From Streptomyces sp. YIM 98790 (GTDB taxonomy: Bacteria; Actinomycetota; Actinomycetes; Streptomycetales; Streptomycetaceae), in NCBI RefSeq assembly GCF_011421595.1, contig NZ_WTLH01000058.1:1-32159 (forward strand): 32,159 bases of DNA, in the 5' to 3' direction. Below the pieces are notes generated by a model. The model ran no database searches. It had not been told where the DNA came from and saw nothing but the letters and a program-made list of their open reading frames with translations. This document shows positions 23,190 through 31,262 of this stretch, one piece after another. A program made the translations under genes and the position numbers. The stretch's first letter is position 1, and the number at the start of each line of letters is the position of its first letter.

Positions 23190-23380
23190 GCGGCGCGGAC
23201 CGCACGCGGAGCACCCCGTTTTGCTCTCCCCCCATGCCCGATTTGTTGAGTAACGTCGGAAACATGCCGAATACCGAACCCCCGAGGCGGCCGGGCACGG
23301 GACCGCGCGGCACCGGCCGCGGCCCGGGACGAGGCGACACCCGGAGCCGGCCGGCACCGCAGCGGGGGGAGGGGACGGCC

Positions 23381-24175
23381 GTGACCGGCACCGCTCCCGG
23401 ACACCTGTGGCTCAGTGGCGGCGGACGGCGGATGTTCGCCCGGGTCTGGCCGTCTTCCCCGGCCTCCCCGCGGGCTCCGGCGGTCGTACTGGTCCCCGGG
23501 TTCGCGATGTCCGGCCGGTACCTGGTGCCCACCGCCGAGCGGCTGGCCGGACCGTTCCGGGTGTACGCGCCGGACCTTCCCGGCTTCGGCCGCGGCGGAC
23601 GCCCCCGCCGCGCGCTGCCCGTCCCCGGACTGGCCGACTGCCTGCGCGACTGGCTGCGCGCCGCGGACGCCGAGGGCGGGGCCCTGCTGGCCAACTCCTT
23701 CGGCTGCCAGATCGCCGCCGACCTCGCGGCACGCCATCCGGACGCGGTCCGGGCCCTGGTGCTCACCTCCCCGACCGTCGCCCCCGGGATGCGGTCGGCC
23801 ACGCGGCTGCTGGCCGGATGGGTGCGGGAGACCCGGACCCAGACCTGGGCCCTGCGCCGCATCCAGGCCGGGGACCACCTGCGCGCGGGGCTGCTCCGGC
23901 CACCGGGCACCTTCCGGACGTTCCGGTATCTGCTCGCCGACGCGATCGAGGACAAACTGCCCCGGATCACGGTTCCCACGCTGGTCCTGCGGGGCACCGC
24001 CGATCCCTTCGTCTCCCGGGCGTGGGCGTCGCGCGCGGCCGGGCTCGTCCCCCGGGCCCGGATGGCGGAGCTGGACGGCGCCCGCCACGCCATGGTGCAC
24101 GAGGACCCCGACCAGGTGGCCGAGGCCGTCCGGCCGTTCCTGCGGGACCATCTGTACCGCGGCGGGGAGGAGTGA
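23381..24175 (+). CDS. Alpha/beta hydrolase
   Basis: The protein is 264 residues from GTG 23381 with a strong GGGGAGGGG upstream. An in-frame ATG at 23264, seven bases after a -10-like TAACGT, would give 303 residues with an Arg/Pro/Gly-rich extension. Fold landmarks: oxyanion region VVLVPGFAMSG, APDLPGFGRGG, nucleophile elbow LLANSFGCQIAA (Ser in ANSFG), Asp in LRGTADPFVS and the catalytic-type His in DGARHAMVHEDP, so the triad is complete. Substrate is unknown; esterase, lactonase or C-C hydrolase are possible. The next gene starts two bases after its stop, so the two are one operon. A TetR gene precedes it. Confidence 0.9.
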   Translation: MTGTAPGHLWLSGGGRRMFARVWPSSPASPRAPAVVLVPGFAMSGRYLVPTAERLAGPFRVYAPDLPGFGRGGRPRRALPVPGLADCLRDWLRAADAEGGALLANSFGCQIAADLAARHPDAVRALVLTSPTVAPGMRSATRLLAGWVRETRTQTWALRRIQAGDHLRAGLLRPPGTFRTFRYLLADAIEDKLPRITVPTLVLRGTADPFVSRAWASRAAGLVPRARMAELDGARHAMVHEDPDQVAEAVRPFLRDHLYRGGEE

Positions 24176-24177
24176 CC

Positions 24178-25569
24178 ATGGGCAGCCGCACCCCCGCCTT
24201 CCTGGCGGGCTTCGACTCCGCGACCGCGATGGTCCGGGCCACCTCGCGCTTCCTGGCCGGCCGGGACTTCCCGGCCCTGGGCTTCCCGCCGGTGCTGCAG
24301 CCCCCCGCCACGCTGGTGAACACGCTCCCGCGCCGGCTGCGGGAGGCCGTGTACATCCTGACCGGCTGGGCGGGCACCGTCCCGCCGCGCAGGCTGGCCC
24401 GGCTGGACGCGGAGGCGCTCTCCGGCTGGGCGGCCGCCCAGTACCCGCGGCGGCGCTACCCGGCGGTCGCCATCGGTTCCGCCAACGGCGCGGTGGTCCA
24501 CCTGTGCGCCGCACTCGGCATGCCCTGGCTGCCGCAGACCTTCCTGGTGCCGGTCCGGTGGCGGGTCCATCCCGACGAGCCCGCGGAGGCGCTGCGCGCC
24601 GGACTCGGACCGGCACGGACCCTGCTGGAGGCCAACCCGGACCTGCGGCTGCACCACATGCACGACGCGAGCCAGGACCGGCTGATGGCCCGGACCATGG
24701 CCTACTTCCGGGTCAAACGCCTGCGGCTGGGACACAGCTACGAGCGGTTCCTGGCCGAACGGCTGGAGAGCGGGGGCACCGTCTTCGTCATCGACTGCGA
24801 GCGGACCTGGCCCACCCGCACGATCGGCGACCGCCACGTCTTCCAGCACGGTGCGGTGGGAGGCGCCACCGAGGAGGAGTTCCACCGCGGCGGCCCGCGG
24901 GTCGCCGACTACCTGCGGCGGTACGGCTCGCCCCACCGCCGGTGGGAGGCGCCGGAGCCGGACGGGCGCAGCCCCGAGGCCGAGTGGGGATTCGAACCGG
25001 CCCTGCTGGACGACATCGAGCGCGCGGCCCGGGAACGCGGCCACCGGGTGGTGCGCGTCCGGTTCCCCGAACCGCAGGACATGAGCCCGCTCGTGGCCGA
25101 TCTGTACCGGTGGTGGTACCGGCTCCGGGGAATCCCGGCGGACCGGCTGCTGATCGAGTCCTTCATCGTCATGGAGCCGTGGTGGGCCCTGCGGACCGGG
25201 TCCACGCCCTTCTGGACCGAGTTCAACACGGAACCGGCCTTCCAGGCGGTGAACGCCTACCTCGACCGGGCCGGCCCCTTCGGCGAGATCCACCTGATGC
25301 TCTTCAACCACGGTGTCGACTCCGTCGGCGTCGTCCCGGCCGGCCAGTGGCAGGCCCTGCTCGCCCGCGCCCGCGTACGGGGAAGCTGGCTCGGCGGGGA
25401 GCCGGAGAAGTATCCCCTGGACTTCGCCCAGTACGCCCGCTACCACCGTGCCGTGCAGCGGATCCCGGCACGCCACCCGGTGCCCGCGCCGCTTCCTCTG
25501 TCCCGGTTCGACGCCTTCCTGGACGAGCACGGCGGCCGGTACCGGGTCCGGTGGGAGCGGCTGCGGTGA
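24178..25569 (+). CDS. Protein of no recognised family (463 residues)
   Basis: ATG 24178 has GGAGGAG six bases upstream, and the preceding stop ends two bases before it, so translation is coupled. I recognise no family. It has no signal peptide or membrane segment and is rich in Arg, Trp and aromatic residues. The segment YPAVAIGSANGAVVHLCAAL (about 94-113) looks like a strand-turn-helix of an alpha/beta hydrolase elbow, but the nucleophile position holds Ala102 (G-S-A-N-G). Other notable stretches are LRLHHMHDASQDRLMARTM, VFVIDCERTWPTRTIGDRHV, LLIESFIVMEPWWALRTGST, and MLFNHGVDSVGVVPAGQW. The conserved-looking His, Asp, Cys and Trp residues suggest an enzyme or a ligand-binding protein. Context between two hydrolase-like genes suggests a shared lipid or ester pathway. 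Function is open. Confidence 0.88.
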   Translation: MGSRTPAFLAGFDSATAMVRATSRFLAGRDFPALGFPPVLQPPATLVNTLPRRLREAVYILTGWAGTVPPRRLARLDAEALSGWAAAQYPRRRYPAVAIGSANGAVVHLCAALGMPWLPQTFLVPVRWRVHPDEPAEALRAGLGPARTLLEANPDLRLHHMHDASQDRLMARTMAYFRVKRLRLGHSYERFLAERLESGGTVFVIDCERTWPTRTIGDRHVFQHGAVGGATEEEFHRGGPRVADYLRRYGSPHRRWEAPEPDGRSPEAEWGFEPALLDDIERAARERGHRVVRVRFPEPQDMSPLVADLYRWWYRLRGIPADRLLIESFIVMEPWWALRTGSTPFWTEFNTEPAFQAVNAYLDRAGPFGEIHLMLFNHGVDSVGVVPAGQWQALLARARVRGSWLGGEPEKYPLDFAQYARYHRAVQRIPARHPVPAPLPLSRFDAFLDEHGGRYRVRWERLR

Positions 25570-25579
25570 CCGCGGGGCC

Positions 25580-27151
25580 ATGAGCGGACCCGTCCCTCCG
25601 GTGCGGCCGGGCCCGTTCCTCCTGCTCACCGCCGCCGTCACCGGGCTCGCCGCGGCCGGTGTCCTGCCCCGGTGGCCGGGCGTGGTGCACCTGGTGGCGC
25701 TGCCCCCGCTGGACCTGGTCACCGACCTGCGGCTGCTGATGGCGGCCGGCTCCACCTACCCGCAGTTCCTCGCCGGACTCGCCGGCGCGCTGGCGCTGCG
25801 CATCACCGTGCTGGCGTTCCTGCTGGGCGGCCCGCGCGGGCCGGCACTGCGGTACGCCGCCCGCTTCTACCTCGCCGTGCTGCCGGGCGCATTCCTGGGC
25901 GCCGCGCTGCTGCTCGGCGCGGGCGCCCTGCTCTTCTACGGGCTGTTCTGGGCCGGGTTCGCCGTGGTGCTGCTGGTCACCGCCCTCACGGCGGCCGTGC
26001 CCTGGGCCGCGCCGCCCGGGCTGGGCCGCGGATTCGCGGCCGCCGCCCGGCGCGGGCTGCGGCTGGGGACGGTGGGGGCCTACCTGGCCGCACTGGGCCT
26101 GACCGGAGCCGCGGCCGACCTGACCCGCCCCGCCGGCCCGGTGCTGCTGGTCCCCGTCTCGGCGCTGCTCACCCTGACGGCGGTCCGTGCGCTGCGCGCC
26201 GACCCCGGCTTCCGGCCGGCCCGCCGGCTGGTGGCCGCGGTCCCGGCCGCCGGGCTCACCGCGCTGGCGGTGATCGCCGCGACCGGGCCCGCCGGGCCGC
26301 CCACGGCCCCGCCGCCGCGGGAGCCCCGCCCCGGCTCCCTGATGCTGATGTCCGGGGTGGACTCCTCCTCCGGCAGCGGCGCGATCCTGGAGATCGACCC
26401 CCACGCGCTCGGCTACCGGTGCGGGCGGACCTTCTACTACTCCTACGCGGGACCGGGCGGCGGGCAGCCGCGCAACGAGGCGCTGTGCCCCGTCACCACC
26501 GGCGCGCCCTACGGGCCCGAGGACACGCTGCGCCCCACCGGGCAGCTCATCGCCTTCCAGGAGGCCCAGCTCACGGGGCTGCCGCAACCGGTCGTGCTCG
26601 CCACCCACTCCCAGGGGGTGTGGATCAGCTGGGAGGCCGCCGCGGACGGCCGGCTGCCCGGGGTGACGGAACTGGTGCTGGTCGGTCCGTTCCCGGACAA
26701 CCCGGTCCCGTACCCGCCGCAGGGCGGGACCGGACGGTCACGCCTGGCCGCGGACGTCGCGCGGATCGCCGCCGGGCTGCCCCGGCCCGGCGGAAGCTCC
26801 CGGTTCGAGCCCGACTCCGCGCTCGGCCGCGAGTGGCTCGCCGACCCCGGGGCGATCGAACGGACCCTGGCCCGGCGGCTGCCGCCCGGTGTCCGCGCCC
26901 TCGGCGTGGCCAGCGTCTTCGACCTGCCGCTGATGTCCGGCGGCCCCCGCCTGCGGGGAGCGGCCGACGCGTGCCCGGTCCCGGTCATCCATCCGAACCT
27001 GCCCTACTCCGGCGAGTTCCAGGAGGCGGTCGCCGCCTTCCTCGACGCGCGGGACCTCCCCGGCTGCCCGCTGTGGAGGTCCCTGGTCGGCCCGGCCTTC
27101 CGCCCGTTCGCCGTCCCGGACCTGGAGCCCGGCCGGCCGGGCACGGCATGA
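25580..27151 (+). CDS. Membrane protein with C-terminal serine-hydrolase-like domain
   Basis: The protein is 523 residues from ATG 25580, ten bases after the previous stop. Residues about 10-245 hold six or so hydrophobic segments (FLLLTAAVTGLAAAGVL, LAGLAGALALRITVLAFLL, FLGAALLLGAGALLFYG, FAVVLLVTALTAAVPW and two later). From about 260 the chain is soluble. ATHSQGVWISWEAA has the T-H-S-Q-G elbow with candidate nucleophile Ser344, and candidate acid and base are Asp in VASVFDLPLMSGG and His in PVIHPNLPYSGEF. Cysteines in YRCGRTF, EALCPV, ADACPVP and PGCPLW suggest disulphides, hence an extracytoplasmic domain. I know no family name. It ends the hydrolase operon and may act at the outer membrane face on a product or substrate of the two upstream proteins. 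Confidence 0.85.
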   Translation: MSGPVPPVRPGPFLLLTAAVTGLAAAGVLPRWPGVVHLVALPPLDLVTDLRLLMAAGSTYPQFLAGLAGALALRITVLAFLLGGPRGPALRYAARFYLAVLPGAFLGAALLLGAGALLFYGLFWAGFAVVLLVTALTAAVPWAAPPGLGRGFAAAARRGLRLGTVGAYLAALGLTGAAADLTRPAGPVLLVPVSALLTLTAVRALRADPGFRPARRLVAAVPAAGLTALAVIAATGPAGPPTAPPPREPRPGSLMLMSGVDSSSGSGAILEIDPHALGYRCGRTFYYSYAGPGGGQPRNEALCPVTTGAPYGPEDTLRPTGQLIAFQEAQLTGLPQPVVLATHSQGVWISWEAAADGRLPGVTELVLVGPFPDNPVPYPPQGGTGRSRLAADVARIAAGLPRPGGSSRFEPDSALGREWLADPGAIERTLARRLPPGVRALGVASVFDLPLMSGGPRLRGAADACPVPVIHPNLPYSGEFQEAVAAFLDARDLPGCPLWRSLVGPAFRPFAVPDLEPGRPGTA

Positions 27152-27175
27152 CGTGCCGCGCCGCCGGGCGGGCGG

Positions 27176-27198
27176 TTGTCAGTGGCTGCCCCTAGCGT
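27176..27198 (+). promoter_or_regulatory. RecA-independent DNA-damage promoter motif (PafBC type)
   Basis: TTGTCAGTG (27176-27184), eight bases, then TAGCGT (27193-27198) matches the mycobacterial RecA-NDp consensus tTGTCRgtg-N8-TAnnnT, recognised by PafBC, at every defined position. It lies 56 bases before the DHFR-family ATG. Confidence 0.7.
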
Positions 27199-27254
27199 GG
27201 TTCTCGTTCGGGCAGCGGATCAGCCGGCTGCCCCGCCGACCCCGAGGAGCGGAT

Positions 27255-27848
27255 ATGCGCATCGTCGCGAGCGAGTTCATGAGCCTGGACGGCGTGGTGC
27301 AGGCCCCCGGCGGGCCGAAGGAGGACACCGACGGAGGCTTCGCCCACGGCGGCTGGTCCATGCCCTACTTCGACATGGAGGTGATGGGCTCCGACATCGA
27401 CCAGGCGATGCAGAAGACCGAGGCCATGCTCTTCGGCCGCCGCACCTGGGAGGTGAGCGCCCAGGCCTGGCCCGCCCAGTCCGGGGACCCGTTCGCCGAC
27501 CGGCTCAACGCCCTCCCCAAGTACGTGGTCTCGGACACCCTGTCGGAGCCGGATCTGGCCGTCTGGCAGGACTCCCGGCTGGTGCGCCCCGGCGAGCTGC
27601 GCGAGACCGTGGAGCGGCTGCGCGCCCAGGAGGGCGGCGATGTGCAGACCTACGGCAGCCCCACCCTGGTCAGGACGCTGCTCTCCGAGGGCCTGGTGGA
27701 CGAGTACCGGCTGATGATCGAGCCGGTGATCCTGGGCGGCGGCAAGCGGTTCTTCCCGGAGGAAGGCCAGTTGCGCAAGCTCCGCCTGGTCTCCTGCAAG
27801 GAGGCCCGGACGGGCGTGCTGATCTGCGTCTACCACCCGGAGTCCTGA
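27255..27848 (+). CDS. Dihydrofolate reductase family protein (RibD C-terminal domain)
   Basis: The protein is 197 residues from ATG 27255 with GAGGAG a few bases upstream. It has the RibD_C/DHFR-like fold: SEFMSLDGVVQAPGG at the start, MLFGRRTWEVSAQAW, KYVVSDTLSEPD, the NADPH-loop-like GGDVQTYGSPTLVRTLLSEG, and LVDEYRLMIEPVILGGGKRF. Members reduce pterins, flavin precursors or unknown aldehydes with NADPH; the gene is not in a riboflavin operon. The upstream promoter motif suggests DNA-damage induction. It is monocistronic and convergent with rsgA, and the two stop codons share a hairpin. Confidence 0.9.
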   Translation: MRIVASEFMSLDGVVQAPGGPKEDTDGGFAHGGWSMPYFDMEVMGSDIDQAMQKTEAMLFGRRTWEVSAQAWPAQSGDPFADRLNALPKYVVSDTLSEPDLAVWQDSRLVRPGELRETVERLRAQEGGDVQTYGSPTLVRTLLSEGLVDEYRLMIEPVILGGGKRFFPEEGQLRKLRLVSCKEARTGVLICVYHPES

Positions 27849-27867
27849 GGGACGCCGGCCCCCTCAG
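27845..27867. terminator. 7-bp hairpin holding the stop codons of the DHFR-like gene and rsgA
   Basis: CTGAGGG (27845-27851) pairs with CCCTCAG (27861-27867) around nine bases. The TGA of the upstream gene (27846-27848) and the rsgA stop (27864-27866, minus strand) lie in opposite arms. It is short but placed as a bidirectional terminator. Confidence 0.55.
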
Positions 27868-28871
27868 TCGCCCTCCTTGCGGTCCCGGGTGGCTAGCAGG
27901 CGGCGCAGGGAGTCCAGCCGGGCCGGGTCCGCGTGGCCCTGGGCGACCCAGTCGTCCAGCGCGCAGTCGGGTTCGTCGTGGCTGCACGCCCGGGGGCAGT
28001 TCCCGGCGCCCGCCTCCAGGTCCGGGAAGGCGTGAATGACCCGGTCCGGGTCCACATGGTTCAGGCCGAAGGAGCGCACTCCCGGGGTGTCGATCACCCA
28101 GCCCTCCTCGTCCGCCAGCGGCAGTGCCAGAGCCGAGGTGGTGGTGTGCCGGCCGCGGCCGGTGACCACATTGACCTCGCCGGTGGCGCGGCGGCGCTCG
28201 GGCGGCACCAGCGCGTTGACCAGGGTGGTCTTGCCCACCCCGCTGTGGCCGACCAGTGCGGTGACGTGGCCCGCCAGCAGTTCGCGCACCTCGGCCGCGC
28301 CCGTCCCGGCCAGCTCCTCCACGCTGGTCACCACATGGCGGATGCCCAGCGGGGTGTAGGTGTCCAGCAGGGCGTCCGGGGCGGCCAGGTCGGATTTGGT
28401 GAGGATCAGCAGCGGGTCCAGCCCGGCGTCGTAGGCGCCGACCAGGCAGCGGTCGATCAGCCGGGGCCGCGGTGGCGGATCGGCCAGCGCGGTGACGATG
28501 GCCAGCTGATCGGCGTTGGCCACCACCACCCGCTCGTACGGATCGCTGTCGTCGGCGGTGCGGCGCAGCACCGAGCGGCGCTCCTCGACCCGGACGATCC
28601 GGGCCAGGGCGTCGCGGTCGCCGGAGAGATCGCCGACCAGCGCCACCCGGTCGCCGACCACCACACCCTTGCGGCCCAGCTCCCGGGCCTTGACCGCGAC
28701 CACCCGGCGGCCGTCCACCACGCAGGTCAGCCGGCCGCGGTCCACGGTGATCACGAAGCCCTCGACGGCATCCTCGTAGGCGGGCCGCCGGCTGGTGCGC
28801 GGCCTGCTGCCGCGCCGCCCGGGGCGGACCCGGATGTCGTCCTCGTCGCTTCGCCTGTCGTAACGCCGCAT
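27864..28871 (-). CDS. rsgA: Ribosome small subunit-dependent GTPase A
   Basis: The protein is 335 residues. It has the circularly permuted GTPase order: an N-terminal OB fold (residues about 36-95), G4 ILTKSDL, then G1 GHSGVGKTTLVNAL, switch region GRGRHTTTSALALPL and G3 DTPGVRSFG. A C-terminal zinc knuckle follows (NCPRACSHDEPDC). RsgA acts late in 30S subunit maturation and releases assembly factors on GTP hydrolysis. The first 34 residues are basic and probably disordered. The gene begins 31 bases after the aroA stop and is likely co-transcribed with it, an arrangement I remember from other streptomycetes. Confidence 0.95.
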   Translation of the reverse strand: MRRYDRRSDEDDIRVRPGRRGSRPRTSRRPAYEDAVEGFVITVDRGRLTCVVDGRRVVAVKARELGRKGVVVGDRVALVGDLSGDRDALARIVRVEERRSVLRRTADDSDPYERVVVANADQLAIVTALADPPPRPRLIDRCLVGAYDAGLDPLLILTKSDLAAPDALLDTYTPLGIRHVVTSVEELAGTGAAEVRELLAGHVTALVGHSGVGKTTLVNALVPPERRRATGEVNVVTGRGRHTTTSALALPLADEEGWVIDTPGVRSFGLNHVDPDRVIHAFPDLEAGAGNCPRACSHDEPDCALDDWVAQGHADPARLDSLRRLLATRDRKEGD

Positions 28872-28902
28872 CGGTACCGTCTGCCTGTCGTGCCGGTGTC
28901 CG

Positions 28903-30276
28903 TCAGGCTCTCGCCACGGGACGGGCGGCCGGCACCGAGCCCTCGACCATCTCCCGCCACAGCTCCGGGAACTCCGGCAGCGTCTTGGCGGTGGTGGCCA
29001 CGTTCTCCACCATGATGTCCTTGACCACCAGGCCCAGCACCGCCGCGGCGGTGGCCAGCCGGTGGTCCTCGTAGGTGTGGAAGACGCCGCCGTGCAGCGG
29101 GCGGGGCCGGATGCGCAGCCCGTCCGCGGTCTCGGTGACGTCCCCGCCCAGGGCGTTGATCTCCCGGCTGAGCGCGGCCAGCCGGTCGGTCTCGTGCAGC
29201 CGGAGGTGACCGATGCCCCGCAGCACGGACTCGCCCTCGGCCAGCGCGGCCACCGCGGCGATGCCCGGGGCCAGCTCCCCCACGTCGCCGAGGTCGGCGT
29301 CGATGCCGAGCACCCGGCCGCCGCCGGTGAGGGTCAGCCCGCGCTCGTCCAGCACGCAGGAGCCGCCCATCGCGGTGAAGATCTCGCGCAGCCGGTCGCC
29401 GGGCTGGGTGGTGCGCCGGGGCCAGTCGGGGATGGTGACCGCCCCGCCGGTGACCAGGGCGGCGGCCAGGAAGGGCTGCGCGTTGGACAGGTCCGGTTCG
29501 ATGACCAGGTCGCGGCCGAGCAGGGCGCCCGGCGCCACCCGCCACACGCCCGGCTCGCCGCCGGACTCCGGGGCGTCCACCTGGGCACCGGCCCGGCGCA
29601 GCAGGTCGACGGTCATCCGGATGTGCGGCAGGGAGGGCAGGCGTCCGCCGCTGTGGCGGACCTCCACGCCCTGGTTGTAGCGGGCGCCGGAGAGCAGCAG
29701 GGCGCTGACGTACTGGGAGGAGGCGGAGGCGTCCACGGTGACCGGGCCGCCGTCCATGGTGCCGGTGCCGTGCACGGTCATCGGCAGTGCGCCGCGCCCG
29801 CCGTCGTCGATCCGGGCGCCCAGCGCACGCAGCGCGTTGATCAGGCCGGACAGCGGCCGTTCATGGGAGCGGGGGTCGCCGTCGAAGGTGACCGGCCCCT
29901 CGGCGAGCGCGGCCAGCGGCGGCAGGAACCGCATCACGGTGCCGGCGTTGCCGACGTCCACGGCGGCCGGCCCGGCGGGCGTGGCCGGGATCACCCGCCA
30001 TGCCTCGCCGTGCAGATCGGGGGCGCCGGAGACGGTGGCGCTGGAGGAGAGGGTCTCCTCGATGCCGATGCCCAGGGCGCGCAGGCCGTCGGCCATCAGC
30101 AGGGTGTCGCGGGAGCGGAGCGGGCGGCGCAGCCAGCCGGGTTCGGCGGCCAGCGAGGCCAGGATCAGTGCGCGGTTGGTGAGGGACTTGGACCCGGGCA
30201 CGGTGACGGTCGCATCCACCCCGCCGGGGGCGGACGGCGCGGGCCAGAAAGCGAGGGATTCGCTGCGTTCCGTCAT
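28903..30276 (-). CDS. aroA: 3-phosphoshikimate 1-carboxyvinyltransferase (EPSP synthase)
   Basis: The protein is 457 residues from ATG 30276; a GTG at 30285 would add three. Family motifs: TVPGSKSLTNRALILASLAA (Lys, Ser, Arg contacts to shikimate-3-phosphate), DVGNAGTVMRFLPPLAAL (PEP loop), DGDPRSHERPLSGLINALRA and LRLHETDRLAALSREINALG. It joins PEP to shikimate-3-phosphate in chorismate synthesis. The PEP loop has the usual G-N-A-G-T, and no evident resistance substitution can be judged. On the minus strand TAAAGT lies seven bases before the ATG, suggesting a leaderless message, and a pair of direct repeats sits just upstream. rsgA follows after 26 untranslated bases plus stop context. Confidence 0.95.
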   Translation of the reverse strand: MTERSESLAFWPAPSAPGGVDATVTVPGSKSLTNRALILASLAAEPGWLRRPLRSRDTLLMADGLRALGIGIEETLSSSATVSGAPDLHGEAWRVIPATPAGPAAVDVGNAGTVMRFLPPLAALAEGPVTFDGDPRSHERPLSGLINALRALGARIDDGGRGALPMTVHGTGTMDGGPVTVDASASSQYVSALLLSGARYNQGVEVRHSGGRLPSLPHIRMTVDLLRRAGAQVDAPESGGEPGVWRVAPGALLGRDLVIEPDLSNAQPFLAAALVTGGAVTIPDWPRRTTQPGDRLREIFTAMGGSCVLDERGLTLTGGGRVLGIDADLGDVGELAPGIAAVAALAEGESVLRGIGHLRLHETDRLAALSREINALGGDVTETADGLRIRPRPLHGGVFHTYEDHRLATAAAVLGLVVKDIMVENVATTAKTLPEFPELWREMVEGSVPAARPVARA

Positions 30277-30291
30277 GACAGCCACTTTAGT

Positions 30292-30326
30292 GCGTCACCC
30301 AGTGTCTTTGCGCGTCACCGAGTGTC
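30292..30326. repeat. Two 15-base direct repeats 20 bases apart in the aroA promoter
   Basis: GCGTCACCCAGTGTC (30292-30306) and GCGTCACCGAGTGTC (30312-30326) differ at one base. The 20-base period places both on the same face of the DNA helix. They begin 15 bases upstream of the aroA ATG and cover the expected -35/-10 interval, as a tandem protein-binding site would. Confidence 0.75.
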
Positions 30327-30416
30327 ACAAAAGGGGAGCGGTTCCCGGCGGACCGCACCCTCACCGGAGGACCACGCCGGGCTCACCGGGCATCCACCGG
30401 CCGGCCACCGGATGTT

Positions 30417-30436
30417 CGGCCGGCAGGGCCCGGCCG
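30417..30436 (-). terminator. 7-bp hairpin downstream of the M50-like gene
   Basis: CGGCCGG (30417-30423) pairs with CCGGCCG (30430-30436) around CAGGGC, 40 bases past the metalloprotease stop. It is GC-rich without a U-tract, and similar chance hairpins are common at this base composition. Confidence 0.35.
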
Positions 30437-30475
30437 GGCCGCCGCCCGATCGGCAGCCACCGTTCAGGCGACGCC

Positions 30476-31192
30476 TCAGGACACATCGAGCAGCCACCGG
30501 CCGCCGCCCACCAGGGCGATCAGCGTCACCGCGTGGAAGAACAGCAGCCAGACCAGCGCGGGCAGATGGGTCAGCCGGGCGAGCTGGTCGGCGTCCGAGT
30601 CCGGGGCGCCGCCGCGCCGCCGCTTGCGCTGGAGCTCCCACACCGGGCGGATGCCGCCGAACAGCAGGAACCACACGGCCAGATAGGCGAACGCCGCCTG
30701 GACCTCGGGCTCGGTCAGCCAGGACACCAGCAGGAACAGCGCGCCGGTGAGCACCATGGTCAGCACGCCGTAGAGATTGCGGATCATCACCAGCATCAGC
30801 AGCAGCAGTGCGGTGGCGCCCCACAGCAGGGCGGTGATCCGGCCCGCGCCGAGCAGCGCGGCGCCGCCCAGGCCGAGCAGGGAGGGGGCGGTGTAGCCGG
30901 CCGCCGCGGTCAGCACCATGCCGAGGCCGGAGGGCCTGCCCCGGGAGAGGGTGAGGCCGGAGGTGTCGGAATGCAGGCGTATGCCCTCCAGCTTGCGGCC
31001 CATCAGCAGCGCCACCAGGCCGTGCCCGCCCTCATGGGCGATGGTGATGGTGTTGCGGGTGACCCGCCAGACGGACCAGGGGCCGGTCATCAGCAGCGCC
31101 GCGGCGGCGGTCGCCAGCACCAGCCACAGATCCGGATCGGGCTGCAGGCCGGTGAGCTCCTCCCACAGGCCGTCCACGTCAGCGAATGCCAT
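30476..31192 (-). CDS. M50-like membrane metalloprotease
   Basis: The protein is 238 residues from ATG 31192. An HEGGH zinc motif (His53, Glu54, His57) lies at the start of a hydrophobic segment (ITIAHEGGHGLVALLMG), matching the HExxH of intramembrane site-2-type or M50B-like proteases. Further segments are YTAPSLLGLGGAALLGAG, ITALLWGATALLLLMLVMI, LYGVLTMVLTGALFLLVSWL and a C-terminal LVWLLFFHAVTLIALVGGG. I see no NPDG motif of the classical S2P group, so the third zinc ligand is uncertain. Its substrate is unknown; relatives are usually annotated simply as M50 family. The longer frame up to 31261 runs into the tRNA terminator and is rejected. It lies downstream of tRNA-His and upstream of aroA. 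Confidence 0.88.
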   Translation of the reverse strand: MAFADVDGLWEELTGLQPDPDLWLVLATAAAALLMTGPWSVWRVTRNTITIAHEGGHGLVALLMGRKLEGIRLHSDTSGLTLSRGRPSGLGMVLTAAAGYTAPSLLGLGGAALLGAGRITALLWGATALLLLMLVMIRNLYGVLTMVLTGALFLLVSWLTEPEVQAAFAYLAVWFLLFGGIRPVWELQRKRRRGGAPDSDADQLARLTHLPALVWLLFFHAVTLIALVGGGRWLLDVS

Positions 31193-31224
31193 GCCACCCC
31201 CGGCCGCGCCGATCAACGACGGGA

Positions 31225-31253
31225 ACCCCCGTCCAGCGGTGATGGACGGGGGT
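31225..31253 (-). terminator. 11-bp hairpin terminating tRNA-His
   Basis: Arms at 31225-31235 and 31243-31253 pair perfectly (ACCCCCGTCCA with its complement) around a 7-base loop. It starts ten bases beyond the tRNA 3' end. It also lies 33 bases upstream of the M50 gene start, so that gene may be partly shielded from tRNA transcription. Confidence 0.85.
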
Positions 31254-31262
31254 CCCTCCAAG

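Noticed and set aside
22627..25755. A 1042-codon minus-strand open frame across the TetR gene and the hydrolase operon
   Set aside because: Translation is low-complexity Arg/Pro/Ala/Gly and runs through three genes with clear plus-strand motifs and ribosome binding sites.
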